Shown here: piece by piece, positions 9,209 through 19,556 of the stretch
How the letters are laid out: each line of letters opens with the position of its first letter
Position numbering within the stretch: the stretch's first letter is position 1
NCBI RefSeq assembly: GCF_002368415.1
Contig: NZ_AP018290.1
Span: 5,159,614-5,223,613, forward strand
Source: Calothrix sp. NIES-4105
GTDB lineage: Bacteria > Cyanobacteriota > Cyanobacteriia > Cyanobacteriales > Nostocaceae
Reading direction: 5' to 3'
DNA: 64,000 nucleotides
Notes under the pieces: model-generated
Seen by the model: only the letters and a program-made list of their open reading frames with translations
The model's database searches: none
What the model was told of the DNA's origin: nothing
Made by a program: the position numbers and the translations under genes

Positions 9209-9246
9209 GTCGGAAAAGTCGGATAGTAAAGTCGGGGAAAGTCGGA
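9209..9246. repeat. AAAGTCGGA short repeat cluster, copy 1
   Basis: Four GTCGG units spaced by 4-8 bases. A closely similar cluster lies at 13363-13400, on the other side of the HTH-receiver-PAS gene. Confidence 0.7.
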
Positions 9247-9301
9247 TGTTGATAGTTTTAAGCCAAGCGAGTAAATCCTAATGCACTATTCAACACCAGC
9301 C

Positions 9302-9330
9302 GTAATATAATGTAATATAATGTAATATTA
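9302..9330. repeat. 10-bp tandem repeat GTAATATAAT x3
   Basis: Three near-perfect units in a row, 150 bases before the HTH-receiver gene. Confidence 0.65.
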
Positions 9331-10178
9331 GTTATCTATGCTACCAAAAATGATTAAATTTGCGTATTATCCACGAGAAGATAAACAAGGAATACATATT
9401 GGCGCTGATAGTAGCTTAAAATACAGCAAGTATCAAGGTGCAAAAACCAAAAGCCTTACTTTAATAACAATTACCGCTCATGACCTTGGAAGAAGCACTC
9501 TTATTTATACAAGCCTCCTTAGAAGCCAAGACAAGTCAAAAATTGACTGCAACCGAAGAAGCAATCTTGAAAGCGGCCTGGGAAAACGACACTTATAGTA
9601 ATGTCGCTGAAAGCTTATACCTGAGCGTAGGTCATGTTAAGGATTTAGCTTACCCGTTATGGCAGCGTCTTTCAGATTTATTTGGAATAAAAGTAACTAA
9701 GAACAATTTTCGACATATATTAAAGGATAAAAGCGTTACCTCTGTGCCTGATGCAGACGAGATGATGTCAAGCGACCAATATGATTCTCTAGACTCTAAA
9801 GGAAATATTTTAATTGTTGATGACCTGGTTGATAACTTGCATTTTTTAACCGACCTATTGACTAAGCGGGGGTATAAAGTTCGCAGCGTCACCAATGGCA
9901 ACATGGCAGTAAGAACAATCCGCAATAATCCACCCGATGTCATCTTGCTAGATATTAAAATGCCAAATATGGATGGATATCAAGTTTGTTCATTACTAAA
10001 AGGCGATGCAGAAACCGCAGAAATACCGATTATTTTCTTGAGCGCGCTTGATGAAGTTATTGATAAAGTTAAAGCCTTTCAAGCTGGAGGGGTTGATTAT
10101 ATTACAAAACCCTTTGAGACAGAAGAAGTTATTGCTCGTATTCAAACTCAATTAACTATTCAACAACAAAAAAAAAAG

Positions 10179-12595
10179 GTATCCGCTCAATAAGTAGGGG
10201 TAACGGTAATATACGAGCGCGCGGCGCATTCCAAAAGTGTAAAGTAAACGTATCGTCATGTTTAGGCAGTGATATTGCCCTATTGTTACCGTTTAAAATT
10301 CGGCGCCGACTGCCGTTTACAACGAGCGAGGGCGCCCTGCCCAAAACACACGTAATATAAAAAAATTTATTTACAGCAGATAGCACGGCTCCCAGCTTGC
10401 ACCATACGTGTATAGGGCACTAACAATAAGTCCTTATTCAGAACAGTAATAAGAAACCAGATAAAAAAATTGTGGTTCGAGAAAAAAGTGCGCTCGCACG
10501 TTATAGAATATGGCACATGACACAAAAATTATCTCCTGACAACCAAGTAGATACGTTACTGCAAACCATTAATCCATCAGGAATTGCAGACGAATCATTA
10601 CGCCGTACTGTTGAGATATTACTAAACCTGGTAGAGGAGTTACAAACGAAAACAAAACAACTAGAGTCGGAAAATCAAAGGCTTCGAGACGAAAATAATC
10701 GGCTCAAGGGTGAACAAGGGAAGCCAGATGTAAAAGCTAATAAATCCTGCATGTTTTAAAGAAGACCACTCATCGCCCGAAAGAACGCCAAACACCAAAA
10801 AAACATATAAAAAGTAGTAAAAACGTCAACATTTCAATAGATAGAAAGGAAATATTAGATTATCCCCAGTCAGAACTGCCCCCCGATGCTGAGTTTAAAG
10901 GTTATGAAGAAGTAATCGTTCAAGACATCTCGCTTAAAACTGATAACGTATTATTTGTAAAACTAAAATACTATTCAGCGTGACTAGGGTAAAACATACT
11001 TGGCGCCGTTGCCAGCAGGTTATGAAGGAGAATTTGGACCTGGAGTAAAAGCATTAGTTATGAGCCTGTACTACGGAGGCAACATGACTCAGGGTAAACT
11101 TTTAGAATTTCTAGAAGATATCGGTATCTCAATGTCGGCGGGATATTTGTCGAATTTGCTAATTAAAAATACTGTTGATTTTGAAGCTGAGTTTAACGAA
11201 TTATATATAGAAGGTTTGGCCAGTACTCACTGGCAACATCTAGACCAAACGTCCGCGCGTGTTAAAGGGATAAATCATACTACGAATGTGGTTTGTAACC
11301 CGTTGTATACAGTTTACTCAACAACGCTCAAAAAAGATAGATTGACTGTACTAGGGGTATTACAGAATAAACAAGAACTTGAATTTATTTTAAATGAGCT
11401 GACCTACGAGCTATTAGATAGTTTAAATATACCGACTAAATGGAGTAATAGACTCAAATTATTGCCTCAAGAAACAGTGTTCACTGAATCACAGTTTAAT
11501 TCTTTGCTTGATAAATACTTAAGCAAACTAGGCTCTCAACATCGTACTCGTGTTCTAGAAGCAGCAGCGATTAGTTTTTATCACCAGCAAAGCAACATTC
11601 CAATAGTACAAACCCTTGTATGCGATGACGCTCCTCAATTCAAACTATTAACTAGTAATTTAACTCTGTGCTGGGTACATGAAGGGCGGCACTATAAAAA
11701 ATTAACTCCGTTTGTTGGTTGTCATCAAGATATTTTAGACGGCTTCCTTAAGGAATTTTGGGATTACTACCGAGAGTTACTTGCTTACAGAGATTCTCCT
11801 TCCCCTAAGAAAAAAGTTGAGCTTGAGTCAAAATTTTGGGAAATTTTCGGTACTGAAACAGGCTATAAACAGTTGGATGAACGAAAAAGATTAACTCCAG
11901 CAAAAGTATCTGAACTGCTATTGGTTTTAGAATATCCTGAACTACCTTTACATAATAACCCAGCGGAGCTAGCAGCTAGAACTATGGTGCAGCGACGCAA
12001 TATTAGTTATGCGACTCAAACGAGTGAAGGTACTAAGGCTTGGGACATTTTTATGTCTATTGTTGCAACTACTCGTAAATTGGGAATAAGCTTTTTTAAA
12101 TACATGCAAGACCGTATTTCTCATAAAAGTGAAATTCCGTCATTGGGAAGAATTATTATAAATAAATCTTTGACTACGCATCAGCCTTTGTCATGGCAAG
12201 AAGAATTATTTTGTATGTCAGGATAAACATTTTTATGTTAATCCCTTTTTAAATTAATAACTCGATACCTTTGATTCTGGGTGCGCTCGATTGTACTGCG
12301 TAAAAATTTATGCGTCCGTTGGTGACGCACGGTTGGGATAATGCGTTAAAAGTCCATTATTACATTATCGCTATGGTAAGAGCGTATTTTTTGTTGTTAG
12401 TTACTATAGTGAATTCTTCTACTTCGTAATAAAAATCGCAGCGCCCTCCGTGCCCCGTAGCATACGTATTTAAAGCAGCATTCTGTGCCGCAGCGGGCGC
12501 AGGGCGCCCGCATGGCTTAAGTTTTTTGTATAAATAATAAATTTCTTCAACAACACCAGGTAATTACTACTTACCCCTACTTATTGAGCCGATAC
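10179..12595 (+). mobile_element. IS66-like insertion sequence, 2417 bp
   Basis: Ends are inverted repeats: GTATCCGCTCAATAAGTAGG on the left and, on the opposite strand of the right end, GTATCGGCTCAATAAGTAGG, both continuing GGTAA. They are flanked by a perfect 8-bp direct repeat AAAAAAAG (10171-10178 and 12596-12603), the duplication length of the IS66 family. Inside is a degraded transposase gene. The left (10200-10471) and right (12227-12560) internal flanks are non-coding. I see no separate tnpA/tnpB-type genes, so this is the single-transposase type. Confidence 0.92.
10472..12226 (+). pseudogene. IS66-family transposase, broken by frameshifts and a nonsense change
   Basis: Segment 1 (10472-10759) encodes the N-terminal leucine-zipper-like helix (LNLVEELQTKTKQLESENQ) typical of IS66 TnpC. 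Segment 2 (about 10807-10980) reads in another frame (ILDYPQSELPPDAEFKGYEE). Segment 3 (11000-12226) carries the DDE core with HWQHLDQTSARVKG and the C-terminal NNPAELAARTMVQRRNISY. Between segments 2 and 3 the expected Gln of a QGKTYLAPLPAGY motif has become TAG, plus a shift. At least two frameshifts and one nonsense codon mean the element cannot supply its own transposase, although it still has intact ends. Confidence 0.88.
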
Positions 12596-13041
12596 AAAAA
12601 AAGTTACGACAGGAAATTGAACGACATCAGCAAACTGTGGAAATTGTTTACCAATCGCGCGCTTTACTTGCGAGTTTATTGAATAGTTCTTTGGATGGAA
12701 TTGCAGCGATGCAAGCGATAAGAAATACAATGACTGGAGAAATAAATGATTTTCGCTGTTTGGTAATTAATCCCACCCTTGCTAAACTATTTGGTAATAA
12801 AAAAGAGTATCTTATGGGAAAATCAGTATTGAAAGAACAGTTTAATCAGCTTTATTCTGGATTGTTTGATTCATTAGTACAGGTCGTTGAAACAAACGAA
12901 TTGTTAGAGCAAGAATTCTTATGGTTAAACGATGGAATTCAGAAATGGTATTATTTAGTTGCTGTTAAATTTGGAGACGGTTTTTCGATTAATGTTCGCA
13001 ATATCACAGAAATTAAAAAAATTCAATTGTATTTAAACTAG

Positions 13042-13377
13042 TGGTCTGTGTCAAAAGTTTTGAGGAGTTCGTAGTTGGGCTTTAGCCCTCTAAATTAAGA
13101 TTTTTGACGCTCCGGAATCGCTACTACGTACCCACCAAAATTAATGACATAGAATACTAGCAATTAATATTGCGCTCTTATTGAGTGGAATGAGGGTATC
13201 AATTAGCTTTAGCTCCGCGCGCATGGTTGGCAGAGCGCGTAAGGACTTTCCTTCGGTTTTGGCATACGCGCTCTGCAGACCAAATTGGCGCCCCCTCTAT
13301 GCAATCAATCATTGGACAGCTTAATTTGTTCTAATGATTACTTACTTCTTCCGCGTTTACAAGTCGGTAAAGTCGGA
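13042..13377. other. Intergenic region between the PAS segment and the hybrid kinase
   Basis: 336 bases with no gene. It contains a GTCGG repeat cluster at its end (13363-13400), GGCGCC, and several GCGCGC-type words. Confidence 0.4.
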
Positions 13378-13400
13378 TTATAAAGTCGGAAGGGTCGGAT
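13363..13400. repeat. AAAGTCGGA short repeat cluster, copy 2 (overlaps kinase 3' end)
   Basis: Four GTCGG units, arranged as in the cluster at 9209. Read on the minus strand it encodes the kinase's last residues YPTLPTL and the stop. Confidence 0.75.
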
Positions 13401-16400
13401 ATTTGCTTTTTGAGTGCTTAAAATTATCAGGATTTATCAAAGCTTCAGTTAAATCCAAAATGTTTTCAAACTGAAACTTATTCACCCAATCTTTAAGAGT
13501 CATTAACTCAAGAGTGTAAGACGAAGGAATTTCCTCAATCAGTCGAGAAACTAATTCAGAATCAGCATCTAGGGCAGCTTTATACAATTTAACAATCCAT
13601 TCATTTGGCATTACTGCTAGTAAGTCGAAAAAATTTAACGCCTCGGCTGAAACGTTATAAATTTGGGTTTCAGACTTAGTATCCTCGTAAATGTAAATTA
13701 TTCCTAGATGTTTTGCCATTACATCAAAAAGTATTTGTTCTTGGAATGGTTTTCGTACAAAATCGTCGCACCCAGCAGATAAAATTACCTTTTTTGTTTC
13801 TTCTAGGACGTTGGCTGTCAGGGCAATAATAGCAGTGGCTTGACCTTTGATTGTGCTTTTAATGCGTTTAGTAGCTTCATAACCATCCATAACCGACATC
13901 CGCATATCCATCCAGATCAGATGAGGTGACCATGAATCCCATATTTCAATAGCAACAGAACCGTTATTTGCTTCTTGGACTTCAAAACCAAGAGGTTGGA
14001 ATAGTTTAATTAACAGTTGTCGATTATATTCGTTATCGTCCACTACTAGTAAGCGATATTTTGGTTGGTTGGGAGCAAGAGCAATAACGCGAGGTTTTTG
14101 GAGTTGGTTTTGAATTTCGTTGGCATCAACAACATCTACATGAATATCAAATTTGAATATAGTTTTAAATTCTGTGTCTGAATATAAGAGAATTTTATCG
14201 TCGCTTAATTCACTGCATCCTGTTCCAGGAGTAAAAATTGTGCTACCACTGATGACGGTCATTTCTCCTCCCATTAAGCGAACAAATTGATGGCTAATAG
14301 TTAATCCTAGCCCTGTTCCTTGCTGCACTTTTTGCCCTGATGTAGTTTGTATAAAGGGTTGAAATAATTTATCTAATTCCTGTTTCTCAATACCAACACC
14401 TGTATCTTTTACTTCAAATGTTAGGGTGTGGTGTGTGACAGGCGGGATGCCTGTTCCACAAGATACAGATACAGAGATATTGCCACTTGGTGTAAATTTA
14501 ATTGCATTACCGATGAGGTTGATTAGCACTTGGCGCAGTTTAATTTCATCCGCGCGAATATATTTAGGAATATCAGCAGCGCATTCAAATTGTAACTGTA
14601 AAAACTTTTCTTTTGCTTTCAAAGAAAACATGTTTTCTACATCTGTCAGTAAACTTGTAAGGTTAAAGTTATTTGACGATAACGTCATGCGTCCCGCTTC
14701 AATTTTCGAGAGGTCAAGCACTTGGTTGATGAGCGTTAGTAAATGTTCGCCACTACGATGAATTATTTTGAGATTTTCTTGTTGTTTAGACAAAAGGTTT
14801 GTATCTTGGTTCATTAATTGAGAGAATCCCAATATCGCATTTAGAGGTGTTCGCAATTCATGGCTCATGTTGGCGAGGAAAATACTTTTGGCTTGATTAG
14901 CTGCTTCTGCTGCTTCTTTTGCTTTTTCGAGTTCTGCTTCTATCAGTTTTCGTGAATAAATTTCTGACTCTAACTGAGCATTTGCTTGTGCTAATTCTTT
15001 CGCACGTTTTGCTTTAGCATAGAGTTTAGCGTTAGTAAGTGCAATAGCTGCTTGCGTAGATAGTAGTTGAATTATTTCTAATCGTTCTCGTGTAAATACG
15101 TGCGTTGCTAAATTATTTTCTAAATACACAACGCCAATTAGTTGCCCTTGATTCAGCACAGGATAGCACAAAATTGACTTAGGTTGGTGTGTTACAATGT
15201 AAGGGTCGTGAGAATTTTTAATTTGAGATTCGAGATTTTGAACTTGATTAACAGCATCATCCAAAACGATATATTCGGACGTGCGGGCAACATAATAAAT
15301 AATAGACGAAGGCAAGCAGGTTTCAATCGGAATTGACTGTAATACGCTAATTTGCTCGTTTTCTACATTACCTGATGCTTCTACCCTTAACCCACCATTG
15401 CTTTCTAAAATTAAATAACCCGTTTGCGCTCCAGCATTTTCTAGTAGGATTTTCATTAAGGTAGTAAGCAGTTTATCTAACTCAATCTCACTCGTAATAG
15501 CTCTTGTTGCTTTCATCAAGGTTGCTATATCTAAAGCTTTTTCTAAATCTCTACCCTGAGAACGATTGGGTAAACTGGTGCGGGTCGGTATAGGAGCATT
15601 TTCTGCTGTCAAGTTTCTGAAAAATTCTGGATAACGTTTTTCTAAATCTTTAACTTTAGCTATTGCTCCCCAACGCTGATAACAGTAGTGAGCTTGTTTA
15701 TAATAAGTTTGGGCAATATTCTCTTTTCCCCATGCAACGTAAAATTTAGCTGCTAGTTCGTTAGCTAAAGCTTCTTCGTTAAGATATTCGTTTACGCGCG
15801 CTTGCTCTATAGCTTTATCATAATAGTCAATAGCCTGAGTCTTTTTTCCTAAAAATCGATAGATTTCTGCCTCCACTAAATAAAATTTATGTAAGTGATT
15901 CATAGGTGCATAATGTGCCCATTTTTTCAGCTTTTTCTGATTAGCTTTTACCCGAAGTAAGATGCATATTTTTTGATAATAATTTTTGGTACTTTGGAAC
16001 GGCGCCAGCTTGATTAAAGAATCGTAAAAATAAAAAATGGGAATAGCCTGTGTCCCAAGTCCTCCATCTAAATATTTTTCTGTCAAGATTGCGTTTTCTC
16101 TCGCTTGTTCGTACTCCCCGAACAGGTAGCAAAGTGTAGTTTTGTAACTATAACAATCAAAAAGGGCGGCGTAGTCCTTAGCTTCCTTTGCTAAAGGTAT
16201 TTTTTCTGATTCATCGTAGATTTCCCCAATTAACTGGCATGGATTTTCTGATTTACCCAATAAATTCAAAATAAATTGTCTGTGAATATTAATATTTTCA
16301 GCACTTCGCTGTTGTCCAATTTTTTTAACTTCCTCTATATATTTAGCTATTTCTCGTTCTGCTAACCCTAAGTCTTGCGAAATAAAACCATAATAACAAG

Positions 16401-19400
16401 CGTAGAGCATTACACAGTAAGCTGCACTTTCTAAATTCCCAGATTCCAACCCGCTAGTATACGCCTCACGTAAAGGCTGCAATGAATTTTTCGTATGTTC
16501 TCGCCAGGGCTTGATAAAAGAACTAACTGTCAAAAGTACGATAGTTTTTGCTCTACTCAGATGAGATGACTGCAACAAGTTTAAAGCTAGGTTTCCAAAG
16601 CGATAACCTGTTTCAATATCTCCCAACACTCCACAAAGAAGTAAACCGTAACCAGCATAAAAAAGATTTACTGACTCAACTTGGCCATACTTGAGCAATA
16701 AATTGAGTGATTTGAATATTATAATAGGAAACAAATTAGGACTTGCCAGATAAGCTACAGAACTTATATTACCAAGCAGAGAAAGCGCTGCTTTTTTGTC
16801 AGGAGCAGTAATTGCTGGTAAGTCAATTAAGTCCTCAACTCGTTTCCCTAACAATGCTAACTTTGTCTCGATAAAACTCCAGAAAATATCAAAATAGCTA
16901 GGGTTTTTCGGCAAATTTACTCCCAACATCTTTAAAACTGCTATGCCAATATCAATAGCTTCTATTAGTTTTCCTTGTGCCGCATAAGCAGCAATTTTGA
17001 TTTCATAAACTTTTACCTTATCCAACAGTAATTTAGCATGTTGCAGCACGACAGAAATTAATCTTTCCATCTCGTCAAAATTTCCGCAAAGATATGCAGC
17101 TTCTGCGGCTTCTATATATAAAGCCAGTGTAATATCGTATTGTGTCTGCCATCTATCAACAGCTAATAATTGTAAACCATATATAAAATAGCTAAAGGCA
17201 GATTGATAAGCAGCAGATGCTTTAGCTCGACCACCAGCAATGAGATTTAAATTAGCTACTTCTAGAGCTTCTGTTGGGGTTTCAAGTCTTTCCAGCAAAT
17301 TGAAATGATTAACAATATCAAATATTTTTTCTTCTCGTTCCCGTCCTGAGATATTATTTATCAGCAGGCGCCCAATAGAAAGGTGAATACCTTGCTTTTG
17401 ATTTTCTGCAATCAGAAAATATGCAGCTTGTTGGATACGGTCATGAACAAATTTATAAGCAATTCTTAACTCAGATGCATCTAAAGCTGTTTGCAGAAAT
17501 TTATAATCATCTCCAACGGGCACTATTAACCCATCTTGAATAGCTGACCACAAATCATCAGCCGTTTCTTTTTGAGACTTTTGATTGATAATTGACAAAT
17601 TTTTTAATTCAAAATAATTGCCAATGCAAGCAGCTAACTTTAAAATATTTTGTGTATGTTTTGGTAAATTTATGATTCTACCTGCCATTAATTCTACAAC
17701 GTTATCAGTAATGGCGAGTTGCTGAATTTGCTCTAATATCCACTGCCATTTATTTTGGCTATTATCAAAGTATAAAATGTTTTGTATATATAAAGATTTA
17801 ATAAACTCGTTAATAAAAAATGGATTTCCTTGAGTTTTATTGCTTACTAACTCTGCTAAAGCTTGAGTTTTGCTGATATCACCTTTTAAGGTATCAGCAA
17901 TTAACTGATTAATATCACTCATTTTTAAGGGTGAAAGCGCAATATGATTAACAAGCACTCCTTGCTTTTGAATTTCTGATAAAGTTAATATTAATGGGTG
18001 TGCATCGCTGACTTCGTTATCTCGATAGGCGCCAATCAAAAAAAGATATTGAGTATCGGTATCAGTCATTACTCTCTGCATTAGCTTCAGAGTAGCTGAG
18101 TCTGCCCACTGAAGGTCATCGAGAAAAATGACTAAAGGATGTTGTTGTTGACAAAAAACACGAATGAACTTTTGAAAAACTAAATTAAAGCGATTTTGTG
18201 CTTCTTGTGGTGGTAACTCCGGTACAGCTTCACAAGAGCCAATAATTAGTTCAACCTCCGGAATAAAATCGATAATAATTTGTCCATTAACTCCTAAAGC
18301 ATCTGTAATTTTTTCTTGCCATTGCCGCAACTGGGTTGGAGTTTCTGTTAGTAGCTGTCGTACCAAATCTTGAAATGCAAGTGAAACTGCTTTATAAGGA
18401 ATATCCCGCTGTAGCTGGTCAAATTTTCCAGTTATGAAGTAACCTCGCGTTTTTGTAATAGGTTTATAAATTTCTTGTACTAAAGCTGACTTACCAACTC
18501 CAGAATATCCGGAAACCAGCATCATTTCAATTTTATTAGTTGCATGGTCGTTACTGTTTGAGCTATCGCAACCACTAACTCTGTCAAATGCTGCTAGTAA
18601 AGTTTTTACTTCTTTTCCTCTGCCATAAAGTATTTGGGGAATTTGAAGTTTGTCGGAAATATCTTGTGTAGCAAGGGGAAACGTTTTGATAGTCCCGCTT
18701 TCTAACTGTATAAGACAATTTTCTAAATCAGCTTTAATACTATAAGCACTCTGATATCGTGACTCAGCTGTCTTTGCCATTAACTTCATCACAATTTCTG
18801 AAATAGCCAAGGGAATCTCTGTGTTTACTTCATGGAGAGGTGCAGGCTGTTTAGCAATATGGCAATGTAGTAATTCTATTGGGTCGATAGACTCGAAAGG
18901 TAGCTTTTTTGTTAACAATTCATAAAAAGTAACACCCAGCGAGTAAAAATCTGTACGATAGTCGATATCTCGATTCATTCGACCAGTTTGTTCTGGAGAA
19001 ATATAAGCCAATGTTCCTTCAATTACGTTAGGACTTTTAATGGCTATATTTTCGCGCACGCGCGCAGTTGAAAGTCCAAAATCAATAATTTTTAATTCTT
19101 GAGTTTTGAGATTAAAAATAATATTGGATGGGTTAATATCTTTATGAATAACGCCAAAATCATGAATGCTGGCTAAAATATCTGTAATCCGAATAGCAAG
19201 ATGCAGAAATTCTAATAAAGAGAATGAATAGCGTGACAACAATATTTCTAATGATTCTCCACCAAAATCCTCTAATAACATCACAAGCGTGTTATTGTAT
19301 TTTTGTAATTCATAAACTTTAATCACTCCTTCTAAGTTAAGAGATCGAGTAATTTCGTATTCTTGCTGATAGCGGTAGAGTTCAGCAGGTGTCGGATAAT

Positions 19401-19521
19401 CTTGTTTAAGTTTTTTTAAAATTAATGGTAGTTTTTCTGTTTCTAACGTGGCAAGGTAAATCTCAGAGTTTGCACTTGTGTAGATTTGGCGCCGGACTGT
19501 GATATAATCTATTGAAATCAT
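13378..19521 (-). CDS. Hybrid Ser/Thr kinase - ATPase - GAF - histidine kinase - receiver protein (HstK type)
   Basis: 2047 residues. Order of domains: eukaryotic-type Ser/Thr kinase (1-270; HKDINPSN at 126-133, DFG at 147-149); predicted AAA ATPase (about 295-600; Walker A GYSGVGKS at 338-345); a long alpha-helical TPR-like region (about 730-1290); GAF domain (about 1340-1500); coiled coil; histidine kinase dimerisation domain with ANMSHELRTPLNAILGF (His about 1552); HATPase with DTGVGI and GTGLGLTIS; receiver with phospho-Asp in IWMDMRM (about 1872); and a C-terminal helical tail. Such giant kinases are characteristic of multicellular cyanobacteria and sense unknown signals. A short repeat is inserted in frame inside the HATPase (CGTGIPPV, about residue 1690). 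The C-terminal YPTLPTL comes from another repeat. The gene faces the HTH-receiver-PAS gene, a plausible partner. Confidence 0.95.
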   Translation of the reverse strand: MISIDYITVRRQIYTSANSEIYLATLETEKLPLILKKLKQDYPTPAELYRYQQEYEITRSLNLEGVIKVYELQKYNNTLVMLLEDFGGESLEILLSRYSFSLLEFLHLAIRITDILASIHDFGVIHKDINPSNIIFNLKTQELKIIDFGLSTARVRENIAIKSPNVIEGTLAYISPEQTGRMNRDIDYRTDFYSLGVTFYELLTKKLPFESIDPIELLHCHIAKQPAPLHEVNTEIPLAISEIVMKLMAKTAESRYQSAYSIKADLENCLIQLESGTIKTFPLATQDISDKLQIPQILYGRGKEVKTLLAAFDRVSGCDSSNSNDHATNKIEMMLVSGYSGVGKSALVQEIYKPITKTRGYFITGKFDQLQRDIPYKAVSLAFQDLVRQLLTETPTQLRQWQEKITDALGVNGQIIIDFIPEVELIIGSCEAVPELPPQEAQNRFNLVFQKFIRVFCQQQHPLVIFLDDLQWADSATLKLMQRVMTDTDTQYLFLIGAYRDNEVSDAHPLILTLSEIQKQGVLVNHIALSPLKMSDINQLIADTLKGDISKTQALAELVSNKTQGNPFFINEFIKSLYIQNILYFDNSQNKWQWILEQIQQLAITDNVVELMAGRIINLPKHTQNILKLAACIGNYFELKNLSIINQKSQKETADDLWSAIQDGLIVPVGDDYKFLQTALDASELRIAYKFVHDRIQQAAYFLIAENQKQGIHLSIGRLLINNISGREREEKIFDIVNHFNLLERLETPTEALEVANLNLIAGGRAKASAAYQSAFSYFIYGLQLLAVDRWQTQYDITLALYIEAAEAAYLCGNFDEMERLISVVLQHAKLLLDKVKVYEIKIAAYAAQGKLIEAIDIGIAVLKMLGVNLPKNPSYFDIFWSFIETKLALLGKRVEDLIDLPAITAPDKKAALSLLGNISSVAYLASPNLFPIIIFKSLNLLLKYGQVESVNLFYAGYGLLLCGVLGDIETGYRFGNLALNLLQSSHLSRAKTIVLLTVSSFIKPWREHTKNSLQPLREAYTSGLESGNLESAAYCVMLYACYYGFISQDLGLAEREIAKYIEEVKKIGQQRSAENINIHRQFILNLLGKSENPCQLIGEIYDESEKIPLAKEAKDYAALFDCYSYKTTLCYLFGEYEQARENAILTEKYLDGGLGTQAIPIFYFYDSLIKLAPFQSTKNYYQKICILLRVKANQKKLKKWAHYAPMNHLHKFYLVEAEIYRFLGKKTQAIDYYDKAIEQARVNEYLNEEALANELAAKFYVAWGKENIAQTYYKQAHYCYQRWGAIAKVKDLEKRYPEFFRNLTAENAPIPTRTSLPNRSQGRDLEKALDIATLMKATRAITSEIELDKLLTTLMKILLENAGAQTGYLILESNGGLRVEASGNVENEQISVLQSIPIETCLPSSIIYYVARTSEYIVLDDAVNQVQNLESQIKNSHDPYIVTHQPKSILCYPVLNQGQLIGVVYLENNLATHVFTRERLEIIQLLSTQAAIALTNAKLYAKAKRAKELAQANAQLESEIYSRKLIEAELEKAKEAAEAANQAKSIFLANMSHELRTPLNAILGFSQLMNQDTNLLSKQQENLKIIHRSGEHLLTLINQVLDLSKIEAGRMTLSSNNFNLTSLLTDVENMFSLKAKEKFLQLQFECAADIPKYIRADEIKLRQVLINLIGNAIKFTPSGNISVSVSCGTGIPPVTHHTLTFEVKDTGVGIEKQELDKLFQPFIQTTSGQKVQQGTGLGLTISHQFVRLMGGEMTVISGSTIFTPGTGCSELSDDKILLYSDTEFKTIFKFDIHVDVVDANEIQNQLQKPRVIALAPNQPKYRLLVVDDNEYNRQLLIKLFQPLGFEVQEANNGSVAIEIWDSWSPHLIWMDMRMSVMDGYEATKRIKSTIKGQATAIIALTANVLEETKKVILSAGCDDFVRKPFQEQILFDVMAKHLGIIYIYEDTKSETQIYNVSAEALNFFDLLAVMPNEWIVKLYKAALDADSELVSRLIEEIPSSYTLELMTLKDWVNKFQFENILDLTEALINPDNFKHSKSKYPTLPTL
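14434..14466. repeat. GGGATGCC(T/C)GTTCCACAAG repeat inside the kinase gene
   Basis: Close relative of the 27-base element found at 22778 and, inverted, at 57558. Here it lies inside the HATPase coding region and is translated in frame as CGTGIPPV. Confidence 0.7.
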
Positions 19522-19556
19522 GCTAGCTATCTATGTAGTGCTTTTGCACTGAGACA

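Larger units (their letters stand above)
9017..9479. other. Repeat-bearing intergenic region upstream of the HTH-receiver gene
   Basis: Holds four copies of an (AA)AGTCGG unit (9209-9246) and three tandem copies of a 10-bp GTAATATAAT unit (9302-9330). The short frames here have no credible products. Confidence 0.5.
9480..13041 (+). pseudogene. HTH-receiver-PAS signalling gene interrupted by an IS66-like element
   Basis: 5' part 9480-10178, 3' part 12604-13041. Residues 1-85 look like the N-terminal helical/HTH domain (LTATEEAILKAAWENDTYS, AESLYLSVGHVKDLAYPLW) that precedes STAND and signalling domains in cyanobacteria. Residues 109-228 form a receiver domain with acidic pair DD at 114-115, phospho-Asp in LLDIKMP (158) and Lys in YITKPF. 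After the element the frame resumes with RQEIERHQQTVEI, then a PAS-like domain ending in RNITEIKKIQ. Removing the element and one 8-bp duplication restores one open frame of about 379 codons. The interrupted 5' part still encodes HTH plus receiver, with four element-derived residues (VSAQ) before a stop, and might act as a truncated regulator. Confidence 0.9.

Noticed and set aside
9041-9598. Three short open frames (9041, 9072, 9338) before and across the HTH-receiver start
   Set aside because: They overlap each other and the repeats, have low-complexity products, and the third is an out-of-frame overlap of a real gene.
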